31,832 nt of DNA from Eggerthella sp. CAG:298 (lineage in GTDB: Bacteria; Actinomycetota; Coriobacteriia; Coriobacteriales; Eggerthellaceae): contig FR895139.1 of assembly GCA_000435675.1 (NCBI GenBank), positions 1-31,832 of the forward strand, in the 5' to 3' direction. How positions within the stretch are numbered: position 1 is the stretch's first letter; every line of letters starts with the position of its first letter. Shown one piece after another: positions 16,752-25,266 of this stretch. The position numbers were made by a program, and so were the translations under genes. The notes under the pieces were generated by a model that saw only the letters and a program-made list of their open reading frames with translations, did not search any database and was not told the origin of the DNA.

Positions 16752-16785
16752 TCTTCAAAAAGGAAACGGGCCTCTAAAAGGCCCG
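16752..16785 (-). terminator. Intrinsic terminator after the ech operon
   Basis: On the minus strand, the stem CGGGCCT/AGGCCCG with a 5-nt loop is followed by GTTTCCTTTTT. It lies 27 bp past the echF stop and just before pgsA. It marks the ech operon end, with some read-through possible because the T run is interrupted. Confidence 0.75.
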
Positions 16786-16812
16786 AATCACACAGAATTC
16801 TATATCGGTAGC

Positions 16813-17286
16813 CTAAGCTTCAGGCGTTTGGCCAGCTTGTTCCTGCTTAGCTTTTTCACGTGCAGCTTTCGCTTCCAACGCCGCCTTAATTCTAGCAGCT
16901 TTTTCCGCTTCCTTACGTGCAAGCTCTGCTTTTTCTTCTTCAGTAGGCTCAGGTTTCGTAGTGACCGAAACAACCTTCTCGAAAGCAGGCTTGCGATATT
17001 CCGGCATCATGGTGAGACAATGCTGCGGACATTCACGTACGCACGTGCGGCATTGGATGCAATCGAACGGGTTGATCGTCCAAGATTCCGCCTCTTTATC
17101 CACCGTGATGCAGCCCGTTGGGCAACGCTTGGCGCAGATGCCGCAGAGCGTGCATTCGACGATGTCGTTCTCTACGTGACCCTTCAGATCCTCCACAGGA
17201 GGCTTCGTCTCATACGGGTAGCGAATGGTCTCAGGGCGCTTGAAGAGCGACTTGAGCGTCATTTTTCCTAGTTTGAAATATCCCAT
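16813..17286 (-). CDS. echF: Ech hydrogenase subunit F (2x[4Fe-4S] ferredoxin-like)
   Basis: A 157-residue, NuoI-like electron-transfer subunit. CTLCGICAKRCP (Cys 45, 48, 51, 55) and CIQCRTCVRECP (Cys 76, 79, 82, 86) hold two [4Fe-4S] clusters that carry electrons from ferredoxin toward the hydrogenase core. After residue 103 a charged Glu/Ala/Lys-rich tail of about 55 residues is predicted to be helical; EchF proteins normally end soon after the second cluster. AAAGG lies before the ATG, and the echE stop is 4 nt upstream. Last gene of the operon, followed by a terminator. Confidence 0.92.
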   Translation of the reverse strand: MGYFKLGKMTLKSLFKRPETIRYPYETKPPVEDLKGHVENDIVECTLCGICAKRCPTGCITVDKEAESWTINPFDCIQCRTCVRECPQHCLTMMPEYRKPAFEKVVSVTTKPEPTEEEKAELARKEAEKAARIKAALEAKAAREKAKQEQAGQTPEA

Positions 17287-17290
17287 TGCT

Positions 17291-18379
17291 CTACCTTTCC
17301 GTGCAGCTGATGCAAGGATCGATGGTAAGAACGATCATGTTGACATCGGCTAGGTCGCAGCCTTTAAGCGCCACGGTCATGCCAGCGATATTCTGCGTAG
17401 TTGGGGTGCGGATGCGCATGCGCTCGAGATTCTTCGTACCATTGCCAGAGCAGTAGTAATACACTTCGCCACGTGGCTGCTCAAGAATATTGCATGCTTC
17501 GCTTCCTGCAGCGGGTGCGCCCTTCACGGGCACGTAGAAATCGCCGCCAGGGATCTTGTCGATCAGTTCGTTGATGATATCGATGGACTGCAGCACCTCT
17601 TCGGCACGCACCTGAACGCGGGCATAGCAATCGCCATCGGTTGAGAGGATCGGCTTGAATTCTGCCAGATCACCATAGGCACCGATGCCCAGGCAGCGAA
17701 CATCGTTGTTCAAGTTGCTCGCGCGGGCGAAGGGCCCGACCATACCATAGCCAAACGCATCTTCCGGTGCGATATAACCCACGCCCACCAAGCGGTTCTT
17801 CACCGACGTATCCTTCAGGAAGGCATTGCAGATCTGCTTATATTCGTCTTTGATGCTCGCAAGCTTGTCCTTGATGGCCTGGAGCATAGGCGCATCGATA
17901 TCCTTCGTAACGCCACCGATGAGCGTATAGGACAAGATGACGCGTCCACCAGCTACCGCTTCAAAGATATCGAGGATACGCTCACGCAAGCGCCAAGAAT
18001 GCATGAATAAGCTCTCGAAGCCGAACGCATCGGCTGCAAGACCCATCCACAACAGATGGGAATGTATACGCGAAAGCTCATGCATGATCGCACGCAAGTA
18101 TTCAGCGCGCGGCGGGATCTCGACATTCATAAGACGCTCGACCGTTTGCGCATAGCCGTAGCTATGACCGAACGCACAAATGCCGCAGATGCGCTCCGCA
18201 ACGTAGATGTACTGATGGATATCGCGCGTCTCGACGAGCTTTTCGAGACCACGATGGATGAATCCGATCTGAGGAAGAACATCGACGACCGTTTCGTCTT
18301 CAACCACGAGGTCGAGATGGACCGGCTCAGGCAGAACCGGATGCTGGGGTCCGAATGGAATGACTTGTGCTTTTGCCAT
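17291..18379 (-). CDS. echE: Ech hydrogenase large subunit E ([NiFe] site)
   Basis: A 362-residue, NuoD-like large subunit that keeps both nickel-binding motifs: RICGIC (Cys 65, 68) and DPCISC (Cys 356, 359). This separates it from complex I, where these Cys are lost. It reduces protons to H2 or oxidises H2. The stop comes three residues after the last Cys, so there is no C-terminal peptide for a maturation protease to remove. AAGGGGAG lies before the ATG, and echD ends 2 nt upstream. Confidence 0.95.
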   Translation of the reverse strand: MAKAQVIPFGPQHPVLPEPVHLDLVVEDETVVDVLPQIGFIHRGLEKLVETRDIHQYIYVAERICGICAFGHSYGYAQTVERLMNVEIPPRAEYLRAIMHELSRIHSHLLWMGLAADAFGFESLFMHSWRLRERILDIFEAVAGGRVILSYTLIGGVTKDIDAPMLQAIKDKLASIKDEYKQICNAFLKDTSVKNRLVGVGYIAPEDAFGYGMVGPFARASNLNNDVRCLGIGAYGDLAEFKPILSTDGDCYARVQVRAEEVLQSIDIINELIDKIPGGDFYVPVKGAPAAGSEACNILEQPRGEVYYYCSGNGTKNLERMRIRTPTTQNIAGMTVALKGCDLADVNMIVLTIDPCISCTER

Positions 18380-18381
18380 TG

Positions 18382-18963
18382 TTACTCCCCTTCCTCGTTC
18401 GTGTTCGCCGAAGCTTCTGCGGACGCCGGCGCGGGAGCGCTGGCTGCTTCGGCCTGCTTCTGGGGCTGCTCTTCAGCAGGAGCATCGGCAGGTGCGGCTG
18501 CTTCGGCCTCTTTCGCCGCCTTCTCCTTTGCCGCTTTCGCTGCCTTCGCTGCCTTAGCCTTTGCGATCTTCGCCGCTTTCTCGCGAGCAGCGAGCTGCTC
18601 AGGCGAGACGATGCTCATAGGAGCTTCAACACCTTCAGCAAAGCGGTAGAACGCACCTTCGAAATCGATAAGATTGCCAACGATGTTCACACCGAAGAGA
18701 TCGTGAGCTTCATTTTCGTTCACGAAGATAGCGATATAGAGCGGCGTGAGCGAAGGCACTTCGGTCTCACCTTTGATGATCCCTTCGATGCGTCGATTGA
18801 TGACCTCGTTGCCTTTGATGAAGGTGTAGTAAAGCCAGACGGTATCGTCTTCTTTGAGCACACCCATCATCTGAGCCAGTTGATAGCCCTGCTCCTTATA
18901 TTCGCGCGCAGTATCGACCAGGTCTTCGAGCGCAAGAGGGACAAACGTTTCATTCAATTCCAT
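18382..18963 (-). CDS. echD: Ech hydrogenase subunit D (NuoC-like) with long Ala/Lys/Glu tail
   Basis: A 193-residue protein whose first 120 residues or so match the 30-kDa NuoC-type subunit (signature around NENEAHDLFGVNIVGNLIDF). From about residue 125 the sequence becomes a repetitive Ala/Lys/Glu stretch and then Ala/Pro/Glu-rich. The tail looks helical, then disordered, and is unusual for this subunit. The start ATG is 5 nt after the echC stop, with AAGGGG upstream. The subunit supports cluster and ferredoxin docking in Ech. The assignment rests on the fold region and the operon position. Confidence 0.9.
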   Translation of the reverse strand: MELNETFVPLALEDLVDTAREYKEQGYQLAQMMGVLKEDDTVWLYYTFIKGNEVINRRIEGIIKGETEVPSLTPLYIAIFVNENEAHDLFGVNIVGNLIDFEGAFYRFAEGVEAPMSIVSPEQLAAREKAAKIAKAKAAKAAKAAKEKAAKEAEAAAPADAPAEEQPQKQAEAASAPAPASAEASANTNEEGE

Positions 18964-18968
18964 AACGC

Positions 18969-19415
18969 TTACGCCCCTTTCTTCTTCTCTTCTTTGAGCT
19001 TCTTCGACTTTTCCTCAAGGATGCCGATTCCTTCGACCACTGCATCGATGATCGCCTCAGGGCGGATCGCGCAACCAGGCGCGTACACATCCACAGGAAT
19101 AGCCTGATCGACACCGCCGATGATGTTGTAGCAGTCCTTGAAGATGCCCGCCGTGCAAGCGCAGACACCACAAGCAACGACCACCTTCGGCTCTACCATC
19201 TGATCGTAGATTTCCTTGACCACGTCGATGTTGCGCTCGTTGACGCCACCCGTAACCAGGAAGATATCGGCGTGTTTGGGGTTGCCCGTATTGATGATGC
19301 CAAAACGCTCGACATCATAGAGCGGCGTGAGTGCAGCCAGCACCTCGATATCGCAGCCGTTACAGCTCGAACCGTCGTAATGTATGATCCAAGGAGATTT
19401 TGAAACAGAAGACAT
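18969..19415 (-). CDS. echC: Ech hydrogenase small subunit C (NuoB-like)
   Basis: A 148-residue protein with the proximal [4Fe-4S] ligands of the NuoB/hydrogenase small subunit: SSCNGCD (Cys 18, 21), the ACGVCACT region (Cys 85 likely) and APGCAIRPE (Cys 115). It passes electrons between EchF and the NiFe site in EchE. A strong AAGGAGG is 5 nt before the ATG, and the echB stop is 9 nt upstream. The C-terminus ends in a short Lys/Glu-rich helix. Confidence 0.94.
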   Translation of the reverse strand: MSSVSKSPWIIHYDGSSCNGCDIEVLAALTPLYDVERFGIINTGNPKHADIFLVTGGVNERNIDVVKEIYDQMVEPKVVVACGVCACTAGIFKDCYNIIGGVDQAIPVDVYAPGCAIRPEAIIDAVVEGIGILEEKSKKLKEEKKKGA

Positions 19416-19424
19416 GTTACCTCC

Positions 19425-20306
19425 TTACAGGAATGCAAGAACAAGGATATTGATACCACCGAGAACGAGCGTGACGATCCAGGTCGATTTCAACACCAGT
19501 TGCCATTTCACACGAGCGAAGTTGTTGTCGATCCAGATCTCAAGCAAGTAGATCAAGATGAACGCGATGAGCGCAACCACGATCGAAACAGGGTTGCCCC
19601 AGATGAAGAACATCACGATCCAACCCATGTAGAGGATGTTCTCGCACCAGTGCATGATCTCGATCTGACCGAGCGTCTTGCCCGACATTTCGGTAGTTAC
19701 ACCTTTTACCAGTTCTTGATGTGCATGATGTGAATATGAGAGATCGAACGGAGATTTCCTCAATTTAATCGTAAGAATGAACAGCATTCCCAAGAAAACG
19801 CCCCACAAGCTGAAGATGATGGGCGAATCCAAGAACGGCAAGATCGCGATATCGAAGCTGCCCGTCGCCTGGAAGAGGCCGACCGCAAGCAACAGCACCA
19901 TGGGCTCATAAGCCATGATCTGCAGGTTCTCGCGATGCGCGCCTGCTTCAGAGAAGGGCGAGCGCGAGGCGTAAGCTGCCATGACGAACATGAGTTCAGC
20001 AAGCGTGATGACGAACACGCACAGAAGGAAATTCCCGCCTGAGAAGAAGATACCGCCAGCAAGGAACGTGAAGATGAGCGCGCAAACCACATAGGTGCCG
20101 ATCGTGCCGTTCACTGCCACGTTATCCTTAGCGAACAGCTTGCGAACATCATAGAGAGGCTGCAGCAGCGGCGGTCCAACACGACCTTGCATGCGAGCTG
20201 AGATAATGCGGTCGATGCCAGAGAGCAAGCAACCGAGCACCGTTCCGACGATTGCGAAGACAACCGAGGCGCCGAGCGTGATGAGAATTGAAATAAGCGT
20301 TTCCAC
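19425..20306 (-). CDS. echB: Ech hydrogenase membrane subunit B (NuoH-like)
   Basis: A 293-residue protein with about eight transmembrane segments. RMQGRVGPPLLQPLYDVRKL (residues 38-57) and the SPFSEAGAHRENLQ region are conserved loops of the NuoH/EchB family that contact the hydrophilic module. It couples redox change to ion movement through EchA. The start is GTG with AAGGAGG 6 nt upstream, and the echA stop is 15 nt away. Confidence 0.94.
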   Translation of the reverse strand: METLISILITLGASVVFAIVGTVLGCLLSGIDRIISARMQGRVGPPLLQPLYDVRKLFAKDNVAVNGTIGTYVVCALIFTFLAGGIFFSGGNFLLCVFVITLAELMFVMAAYASRSPFSEAGAHRENLQIMAYEPMVLLLAVGLFQATGSFDIAILPFLDSPIIFSLWGVFLGMLFILTIKLRKSPFDLSYSHHAHQELVKGVTTEMSGKTLGQIEIMHWCENILYMGWIVMFFIWGNPVSIVVALIAFILIYLLEIWIDNNFARVKWQLVLKSTWIVTLVLGGINILVLAFL

Positions 20307-20321
20307 GATGTGCCTCCTTTC

Positions 20322-22250
20322 TTAGAACAGTGCCGTGAATCCGATGGTGGCGATGATCGCCCAGATGAATGCAACAAGTATGAGAATGTAGCAGATGATA
20401 GTGCCAACGGGCGTGAGCTTCGCCTCGCCGAACCAGTCCTCCATGTACCAGTTGCGCGCAGTGGCCTCCTGCGGTTTCGAGAGCGCATTCAAATAGACGC
20501 GCGATTCATTCTCGACCGAAACGCCGGAGAGATACACACTGGCCTTCTTCGCCTTCGTGTTCTTGCGCAACACGCCGAACATCATGACAACCATGAACAA
20601 GACGATGATGGTGGACAGATAGAGGTTCTCGTCGCGGATCGGCTGAATACTCATACCGAGGATCGAGCTGACATAAGGCTCGACCATGAAGTTCGAGATG
20701 ACCGGGATGAGCGCACAAGCAAGCACGGCGAGCACCGCCATGAGCGCAAGCGAGAGCCATTCGCTCTTATGCACGGTGACCTCCACGTTATCGGGCTCAC
20801 TTGCGATACCCGCAAGCTTGCCGAGCCATTTCGCCCAGAACATGAAGGTAGCTGCTGAGCCAAACGCCAGCATAAGGATGAGCGCGATCTGATGCGTTCC
20901 GATGAGCGTGATGAGCGTTGCCCACTTCGCGATGAGCATACCGAACGGCGCGATGAACATGATCATGATGCCGAGCATCATAAGACGTGCGAGCTTCGGC
21001 ATGCGCTCGAAGAGCGTGTCCATGTCTTCGATGTTACGAGAGCCGATGTGATGCTCTGCGGTGCCCACACACAGAAAGAGCAAGCTCTTCGCGATAGCGT
21101 GGAAGATGACGAGGAAGATCGCAGCCCAAATCGCCTCTGCCGTGCCAACACCCGCGCAAGCCGTGATGAGGCCAAGGTTCGCGATGGTCGAATACGCGAG
21201 CACGCGCTTGGCATTCACTTGCGAGATGGCAAGGAACGAGCAGAACAGGAACGTGAGACCACCCACCAAGATGACGAAGATGGAGGGCCCGAACGACACT
21301 GCATAGATGGGCGCGCACTTGATAAGCATGAATACGCCCGCCTTCACCATGGTGGATGAATGCAGAAGCGCACTGGTAGGCGTCGGCGCGACCATAGCGC
21401 CCAACAGCCAGGTGTGGAACGGCATCTGCGCCGCTTTGGTCATGCCCGCAAGGCTCAAGCACGTAAGCGGGAATACCACGAGCGCCGGCGCGAACGTGCC
21501 GATGACGATGAAGTCGAGGAAATCGACGGTGTTGAATTCGAGCACCATGAAGAAGAGCGCAGCCAGAAAGGCGATGCCGCCGACCATGTTCATGACGATC
21601 TGACGGAACGCATTCGCGATCGCTTCCTCAGTGCGGGTGTAGCCGATGAGGAGGAAGGAGCAAACTGTGGTGATCTCCCAACCGGCATAGAGCCAGATGA
21701 GATTGTTGCAGAAGATGATCGCATACATCGCTGCAAGGAAGATGAACATGAGCGCGAAGAAGCGCGGACGACGATCCGCTTCATGCTTATGTTCGGCCTG
21801 GAAGTCTTCCATGTAGCCAATGGAGTAGATGCAAATGCCTGCGCCCACAAGGCCGATGATGAGCGTCATGATGAGCGAGAGCGAATCAACATAAAGACCG
21901 CGGGTGCATACGATATCGTGCGCGCATCCGAACTCGAAGATGAGCGTGCCGATAAGCTGGATGGCCGCAAGGCCCAGCACCCAGAACCTTCGATACTTGA
22001 CACTGTAGAAGATAACGATTGCGCCGACGATCACGCTGATAGCTATTGATGCCCAATCGACCACAACGGACTCGAACAGGAAATACTGCCCCGGTGTGCC
22101 GATGTTCATCGCAACGAACGCAATAGAAGCGCCCATGATGACGATGCTCGCAACCCACACGATCGCATTTCTTACCTTGTTCTGCCGAAAGATCAGCAAG
22201 AGTGCGGCAACAACAAGAGGAAAGAGGATTAGAAATCCTATCATCTCCAT
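20322..22250 (-). CDS. echA: Ech hydrogenase membrane subunit A (NuoL/Mrp-antiporter-like)
   Basis: A 642-residue polytopic protein of the NuoL/MrpA antiporter family and the ion-pumping arm of Ech. The core with GYTRTEEAIANAFRQIV, MTKAAQMPFHTWL and ALLHSSTMVKAG is typical, including the buried Lys and His residues of the proton path. AAGGAGG sits 7 nt before the ATG. It is the first gene of echABCDEF, and only a 157-bp gap separates it from the upstream metallo-beta-lactamase. Confidence 0.94.
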   Translation of the reverse strand: MEMIGFLILFPLVVAALLLIFRQNKVRNAIVWVASIVIMGASIAFVAMNIGTPGQYFLFESVVVDWASIAISVIVGAIVIFYSVKYRRFWVLGLAAIQLIGTLIFEFGCAHDIVCTRGLYVDSLSLIMTLIIGLVGAGICIYSIGYMEDFQAEHKHEADRRPRFFALMFIFLAAMYAIIFCNNLIWLYAGWEITTVCSFLLIGYTRTEEAIANAFRQIVMNMVGGIAFLAALFFMVLEFNTVDFLDFIVIGTFAPALVVFPLTCLSLAGMTKAAQMPFHTWLLGAMVAPTPTSALLHSSTMVKAGVFMLIKCAPIYAVSFGPSIFVILVGGLTFLFCSFLAISQVNAKRVLAYSTIANLGLITACAGVGTAEAIWAAIFLVIFHAIAKSLLFLCVGTAEHHIGSRNIEDMDTLFERMPKLARLMMLGIMIMFIAPFGMLIAKWATLITLIGTHQIALILMLAFGSAATFMFWAKWLGKLAGIASEPDNVEVTVHKSEWLSLALMAVLAVLACALIPVISNFMVEPYVSSILGMSIQPIRDENLYLSTIIVLFMVVMMFGVLRKNTKAKKASVYLSGVSVENESRVYLNALSKPQEATARNWYMEDWFGEAKLTPVGTIICYILILVAFIWAIIATIGFTALF

Positions 22251-22276
22251 GCTTGTTCCTCCTTTTTTAGGAGCTC

Positions 22277-22303
22277 ATAATAAAACGAGACTTAATCAGT
22301 CTC
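22277..22303 (-). promoter_or_regulatory. Inverted repeat and possible -10 upstream of echA
   Basis: A perfect inverted repeat GAGACT-TAATC-AGTCTC (22287-22303) lies 37 bp before the echA start. On the minus strand it is followed by GTTTTATTA, so it could be a weak terminator for the upstream gene. TATTAT (minus strand, 22277-22282) could be a -10 for ech, with no clear -35. An operator is the other reading. Weak evidence. Confidence 0.35.
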
Positions 22304-22407
22304 ATTTTCACTCTATTACTTCATGTTGGCTGCACGCTGCACGCTTCGTTTATGGAGATAATATGTTCGGTAAGTGGGTTGGGCTGGGCAGTATTTGCGA
22401 ACTGGGC

Positions 22408-23319
22408 TTACCCGATGATGAACACAGGTCGTTTCTGATAGGCGCACACCACGGAAACTTCTGCCTCTGCTCGCGCGACCACCCCACGCAGCGTCTCGAC
22501 CGGCAAACGATAAGTGTTGTTGTTCTCAGAAATGTGAAGTGCAACGACCGTCTCGAGTCCACCATGCATGAGCGTCGCAAGCGCGTCGGCCGCCTGCGCG
22601 TTGCTCAAATGCCCCACTTCTGATCCAACCCGCTCTTTCAGCATGCGCGGATAGGGTCCTGTTTTGAGCATCTGCTCATCGTGATTGGACTCAAGACCGA
22701 GGATGCGTACCCCACGCAAGCCTTCGAGCGCTTCGGGGAGCACCACGCCGGTATCGGTGATGAATCCAAGCGCATCGGCTCCACATTCGAACTTGAAAGC
22801 GAACGACGCAGGCGCATCGTGCGAAGTAGGCAGGATTGAAACATCCAAGACTCCGATCGTGTGCTTCTGACCTGCCTCGAAGAAGATGACCTCGTTCGAA
22901 TCCTGGGCTTGTTTGAGCTCCTTGCTCGCGGCGAGCGTTTCGGGATGCAAGTAGAGCGGCACCTCGATGCCTTGCGAACGCAGCCCGCGCAGGATGACCC
23001 CGAGATTCTTCACGTGATCAGAATGATTATGAGAAATGAGAACACCCTTGAGCTTGGCCATATCGAAGCCACCTTCTGCGCTGAAGGCAAACACATCGCG
23101 CTTACAGATGCCCGCATCGATAAGGATGCCCTCACCCGTGACACGATCATAGACCACCGAAGCATTGCCCTTGCTCCCGCTGCCGACAACGATCAAGTTA
23201 AGACGCGCCGATGGAGATGTGTGTTTTGCATGGCAATCGCGTGCAAGAGATTCATGGTTCTCGCGATGTGCTTCGATATGCGCACGCGTTAGCCCTTGCT
23301 CTTCGTCTTGAAACAACAT
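22408..23319 (-). CDS. Metallo-beta-lactamase-fold hydrolase, WalJ/YycJ-like
   Basis: A 303-residue protein of the MBL fold with the metal motif SHNHSDH (His 97, 99, Asp 101, His 102), GSGSKGNAS near residue 46 and later SHDAP and SNHDE segments. The arrangement matches the YycJ/WalJ group, proposed to act on nucleic acids or to link cell division and DNA replication. About 40 residues precede the conserved core, longer than usual, and no better start is visible. The ribosome site is weak (AAAGAG). It is 43 bp after the UPF0371 gene, so the two may be cotranscribed. Confidence 0.87.
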   Translation of the reverse strand: MLFQDEEQGLTRAHIEAHRENHESLARDCHAKHTSPSARLNLIVVGSGSKGNASVVYDRVTGEGILIDAGICKRDVFAFSAEGGFDMAKLKGVLISHNHSDHVKNLGVILRGLRSQGIEVPLYLHPETLAASKELKQAQDSNEVIFFEAGQKHTIGVLDVSILPTSHDAPASFAFKFECGADALGFITDTGVVLPEALEGLRGVRILGLESNHDEQMLKTGPYPRMLKERVGSEVGHLSNAQAADALATLMHGGLETVVALHISENNNTYRLPVETLRGVVARAEAEVSVVCAYQKRPVFIIG

Positions 23320-23362
23320 CGCTCTTTACTCTCAGCTTATGAACACCGTGCAGGAATAAAGC

Positions 23363-24844
23363 CTATTTATGGTAGTAACGATGGAGCTCGTATTTCGGCT
23401 CGCAGCAGATATTCATACCGAGGCGCTTGTAGAACTGTTCATCGGTCTCAGAGATGATGACCGAGAAGAACGCATCGCAGCCACGCAGGTTCTCAACACA
23501 ATCGAGCACTTTCTTCGCAGTTTCGTTGGTGGCGGAACTGATCGCGAGCGCGATGATGGTCTCGTCGGAGTGAAGGCGCGGATTGTTGGATTCGAGCACG
23601 TTGGTCTTGAGCTTACAGATAGGCTCGATCGCTTCGTCTGAGATAACGTCGGCATCAGGATCGACACCTGCCATAGCTTTGAGCGCATTGATGAGCGTAC
23701 AGGCGGCAGCACCGAGATTCGTGGAAGTCTTGCCCGTGACCACTTCCCCATCAGGCAGCATGATCGCGCCCACCGGAGCACCCGTGATCTCCTCCTTAAG
23801 CAGGGCTGCAGAACGCGCTTTGAGATCGTTGGCACCAACGCCTGCCTGGTTCATGAGCAGCTCGCACTTCTCAACCTGATCCTGACCCATACCGCTACGC
23901 TTGACCTCGGTAGCGGTCTGGTAATAGCGGCGCACGATCTCGCGACGAGCGGCATCCGAACAGGCTTCGTCATCGATGATCGCGAAGCCTGCCATGTTCA
24001 CGCCCATATCGGTAGGCGATTGATATGGACAATGCCCTGAGATGCGGTCCATCATAGCTTTGAGTACGGGGAATATCTCGACATCGCGATTGTAATTAAC
24101 CGTCACTTCGCCGTAGGCTTCAAGCTGAAAGGGATCGATGATGTTCGCATCGTTCAGATCGAGGGTGGCGGCTTCATAAGCGATATTCACGGGATGATTG
24201 AGCGGCAAATTCCAAACCGGGAAGGTTTCATATTTCGCATACCCTGCCTTCACGCCACGCTTGTTCTCATGGTAGAGCTGCGAGAGACACGTTGCCATCT
24301 TGCCTGAACCAGGACCAGGAGCCGTCACCACCACGAGCGGGCGCGTGGTTTCGATATATTCGTTCCTGCCGTAGCCTTCATCGCTTACGATGCGGGCGAT
24401 ATCGTTCGGATATCCGGGAATCGGGTAATGAAGATAAGATGTGATGCCAAGCGCCTTGAGACGATGGCGAAACGCATCGGCGGCAGTCTGGCCGCTGTAC
24501 TGCGTGATAACCACCGCGCCCACGTAAAAACCCATGCCGCGCAAGATATCCATCAGACGCAGAACGTCCTCATCGTAGGAAATACCAAGGTCGCTGCGTA
24601 CCTTATTCTGTTCGATATCGTTAGCGTTAATAGCGAAGATGATCTCGACATCGTTCTTCATTGATTTGAGCATCGAGACTTTCGCATCGGGCTTGAAACC
24701 AGGAAGAACACGCGAGGCGTGCATGTCGTCAAAGAGCTTGCCACCAAATTCCAGATAGAGCTTGCCACCCAGTTGTTCGATGCGTTTTTTGATATGTTCA
24801 GCCTGCATTGAAATGTACTTATCGTTATCGAATCCAATGCGCAT
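23363..24844 (-). CDS. UPF0371 / DUF1846 family protein
   Basis: A 493-residue protein matching the UPF0371 (DUF1846) family along its length, from MRIGFDNDKYISMQAEHI at the start to the Cys-containing C-terminus. A phosphate-loop-like APGPGSGKMATCLSQ lies at about residues 194-208. Conserved blocks such as AYEAATLDLNDANIIDPFQLE and GAPVGAIMLPDGE follow. It is found in many Firmicutes and Actinobacteria, and its function is not established. The ATG has only a weak upstream GTGAG. It appears to be first of a two-gene unit with the MBL-fold gene. Confidence 0.9.
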   Translation of the reverse strand: MRIGFDNDKYISMQAEHIKKRIEQLGGKLYLEFGGKLFDDMHASRVLPGFKPDAKVSMLKSMKNDVEIIFAINANDIEQNKVRSDLGISYDEDVLRLMDILRGMGFYVGAVVITQYSGQTAADAFRHRLKALGITSYLHYPIPGYPNDIARIVSDEGYGRNEYIETTRPLVVVTAPGPGSGKMATCLSQLYHENKRGVKAGYAKYETFPVWNLPLNHPVNIAYEAATLDLNDANIIDPFQLEAYGEVTVNYNRDVEIFPVLKAMMDRISGHCPYQSPTDMGVNMAGFAIIDDEACSDAARREIVRRYYQTATEVKRSGMGQDQVEKCELLMNQAGVGANDLKARSAALLKEEITGAPVGAIMLPDGEVVTGKTSTNLGAAACTLINALKAMAGVDPDADVISDEAIEPICKLKTNVLESNNPRLHSDETIIALAISSATNETAKKVLDCVENLRGCDAFFSVIISETDEQFYKRLGMNICCEPKYELHRYYHK

Positions 24845-25094
24845 GGCTACTCACTTTCTAAAACGAACTTCTGCGACGCGTTATGGCAACCACAAAACCT
24901 GCAATCGCCTGGCGAGAATGCTGTATTCATAGTACTGAAATCAAGACAAAAGAAAACCCCTTGAAATTTGAAATTGTCTTTGAACGGACTTGTTCAAGAA
25001 ACATGCTTTTACCCGAAAAACTTCATTCTTCCCAGTCTCTATTCTTGACGTGAAGGATTGGTTTGTTACTATAGTTTGTGCTGTTTTGAGCAAT
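24845..25094. other. Intergenic region between UPF0371 and tRNA-Pro
   Basis: No credible gene. It holds the tRNA-Pro promoter at its right end, an inverted repeat TTGAAC-n6-GTTCAA at 24980-24997 of unknown role, and presumably the UPF0371 promoter on the minus strand, which I could not place with confidence. Confidence 0.5.
25044..25072 (+). promoter_or_regulatory. Probable promoter of tRNA-Pro
   Basis: TTGACG (25044-25049), a 17-bp spacer, then TACTAT (25067-25072), about 22 bp before the mature tRNA 5' end. Confidence 0.6.
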
Positions 25095-25160
<66 letters not shown>

Positions 25161-25171
<11 letters not shown>

Positions 25172-25237
25172 GAAATCTAAACGGGAGAGCAATCGCTCTC
25201 CCGTTTTGTTTATACAGGACGACTACCTGCGCAGCAG
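25161..25237. repeat. Direct repeat, copy 1 (tRNA-Pro 3' tail plus terminator)
   Basis: These 77 bp are repeated exactly at 25366-25442 (offset 205 bp). The repeat begins with the 3' acceptor strand of the tRNA, includes CCA and the terminator, and ends after the small hairpin CCTGC-GCA-GCAGG. Confidence 0.95.
25179..25209 (+). terminator. Intrinsic terminator of tRNA-Pro
   Basis: A stem of at least 10 bp (ACGGGAGAGC / GCTCTCCCGT, loop AATC) followed by TTTGTTT. An identical copy lies at 25384-25414. Confidence 0.88.
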
Positions 25238-25254
25238 GCATGGGCTTTGTCTAT

Positions 25255-25266
25255 AGGATTTGAACC
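25255..25266 (-). repeat. Inverted copy of the tRNA-Pro T-arm
   Basis: AGGATTTGAACC is the exact reverse complement of GGTTCAAATCCT at 25147-25158 in the tRNA T-arm. It covers the same part of the T-arm as the inverted copy at the tRNA-Gly locus. Confidence 0.85.

Noticed and set aside
17291..22250. Complex I (nuo) fragment
   Set aside because: The large subunit keeps all four nickel-binding Cys, and the six-gene order is that of Ech, not nuo.
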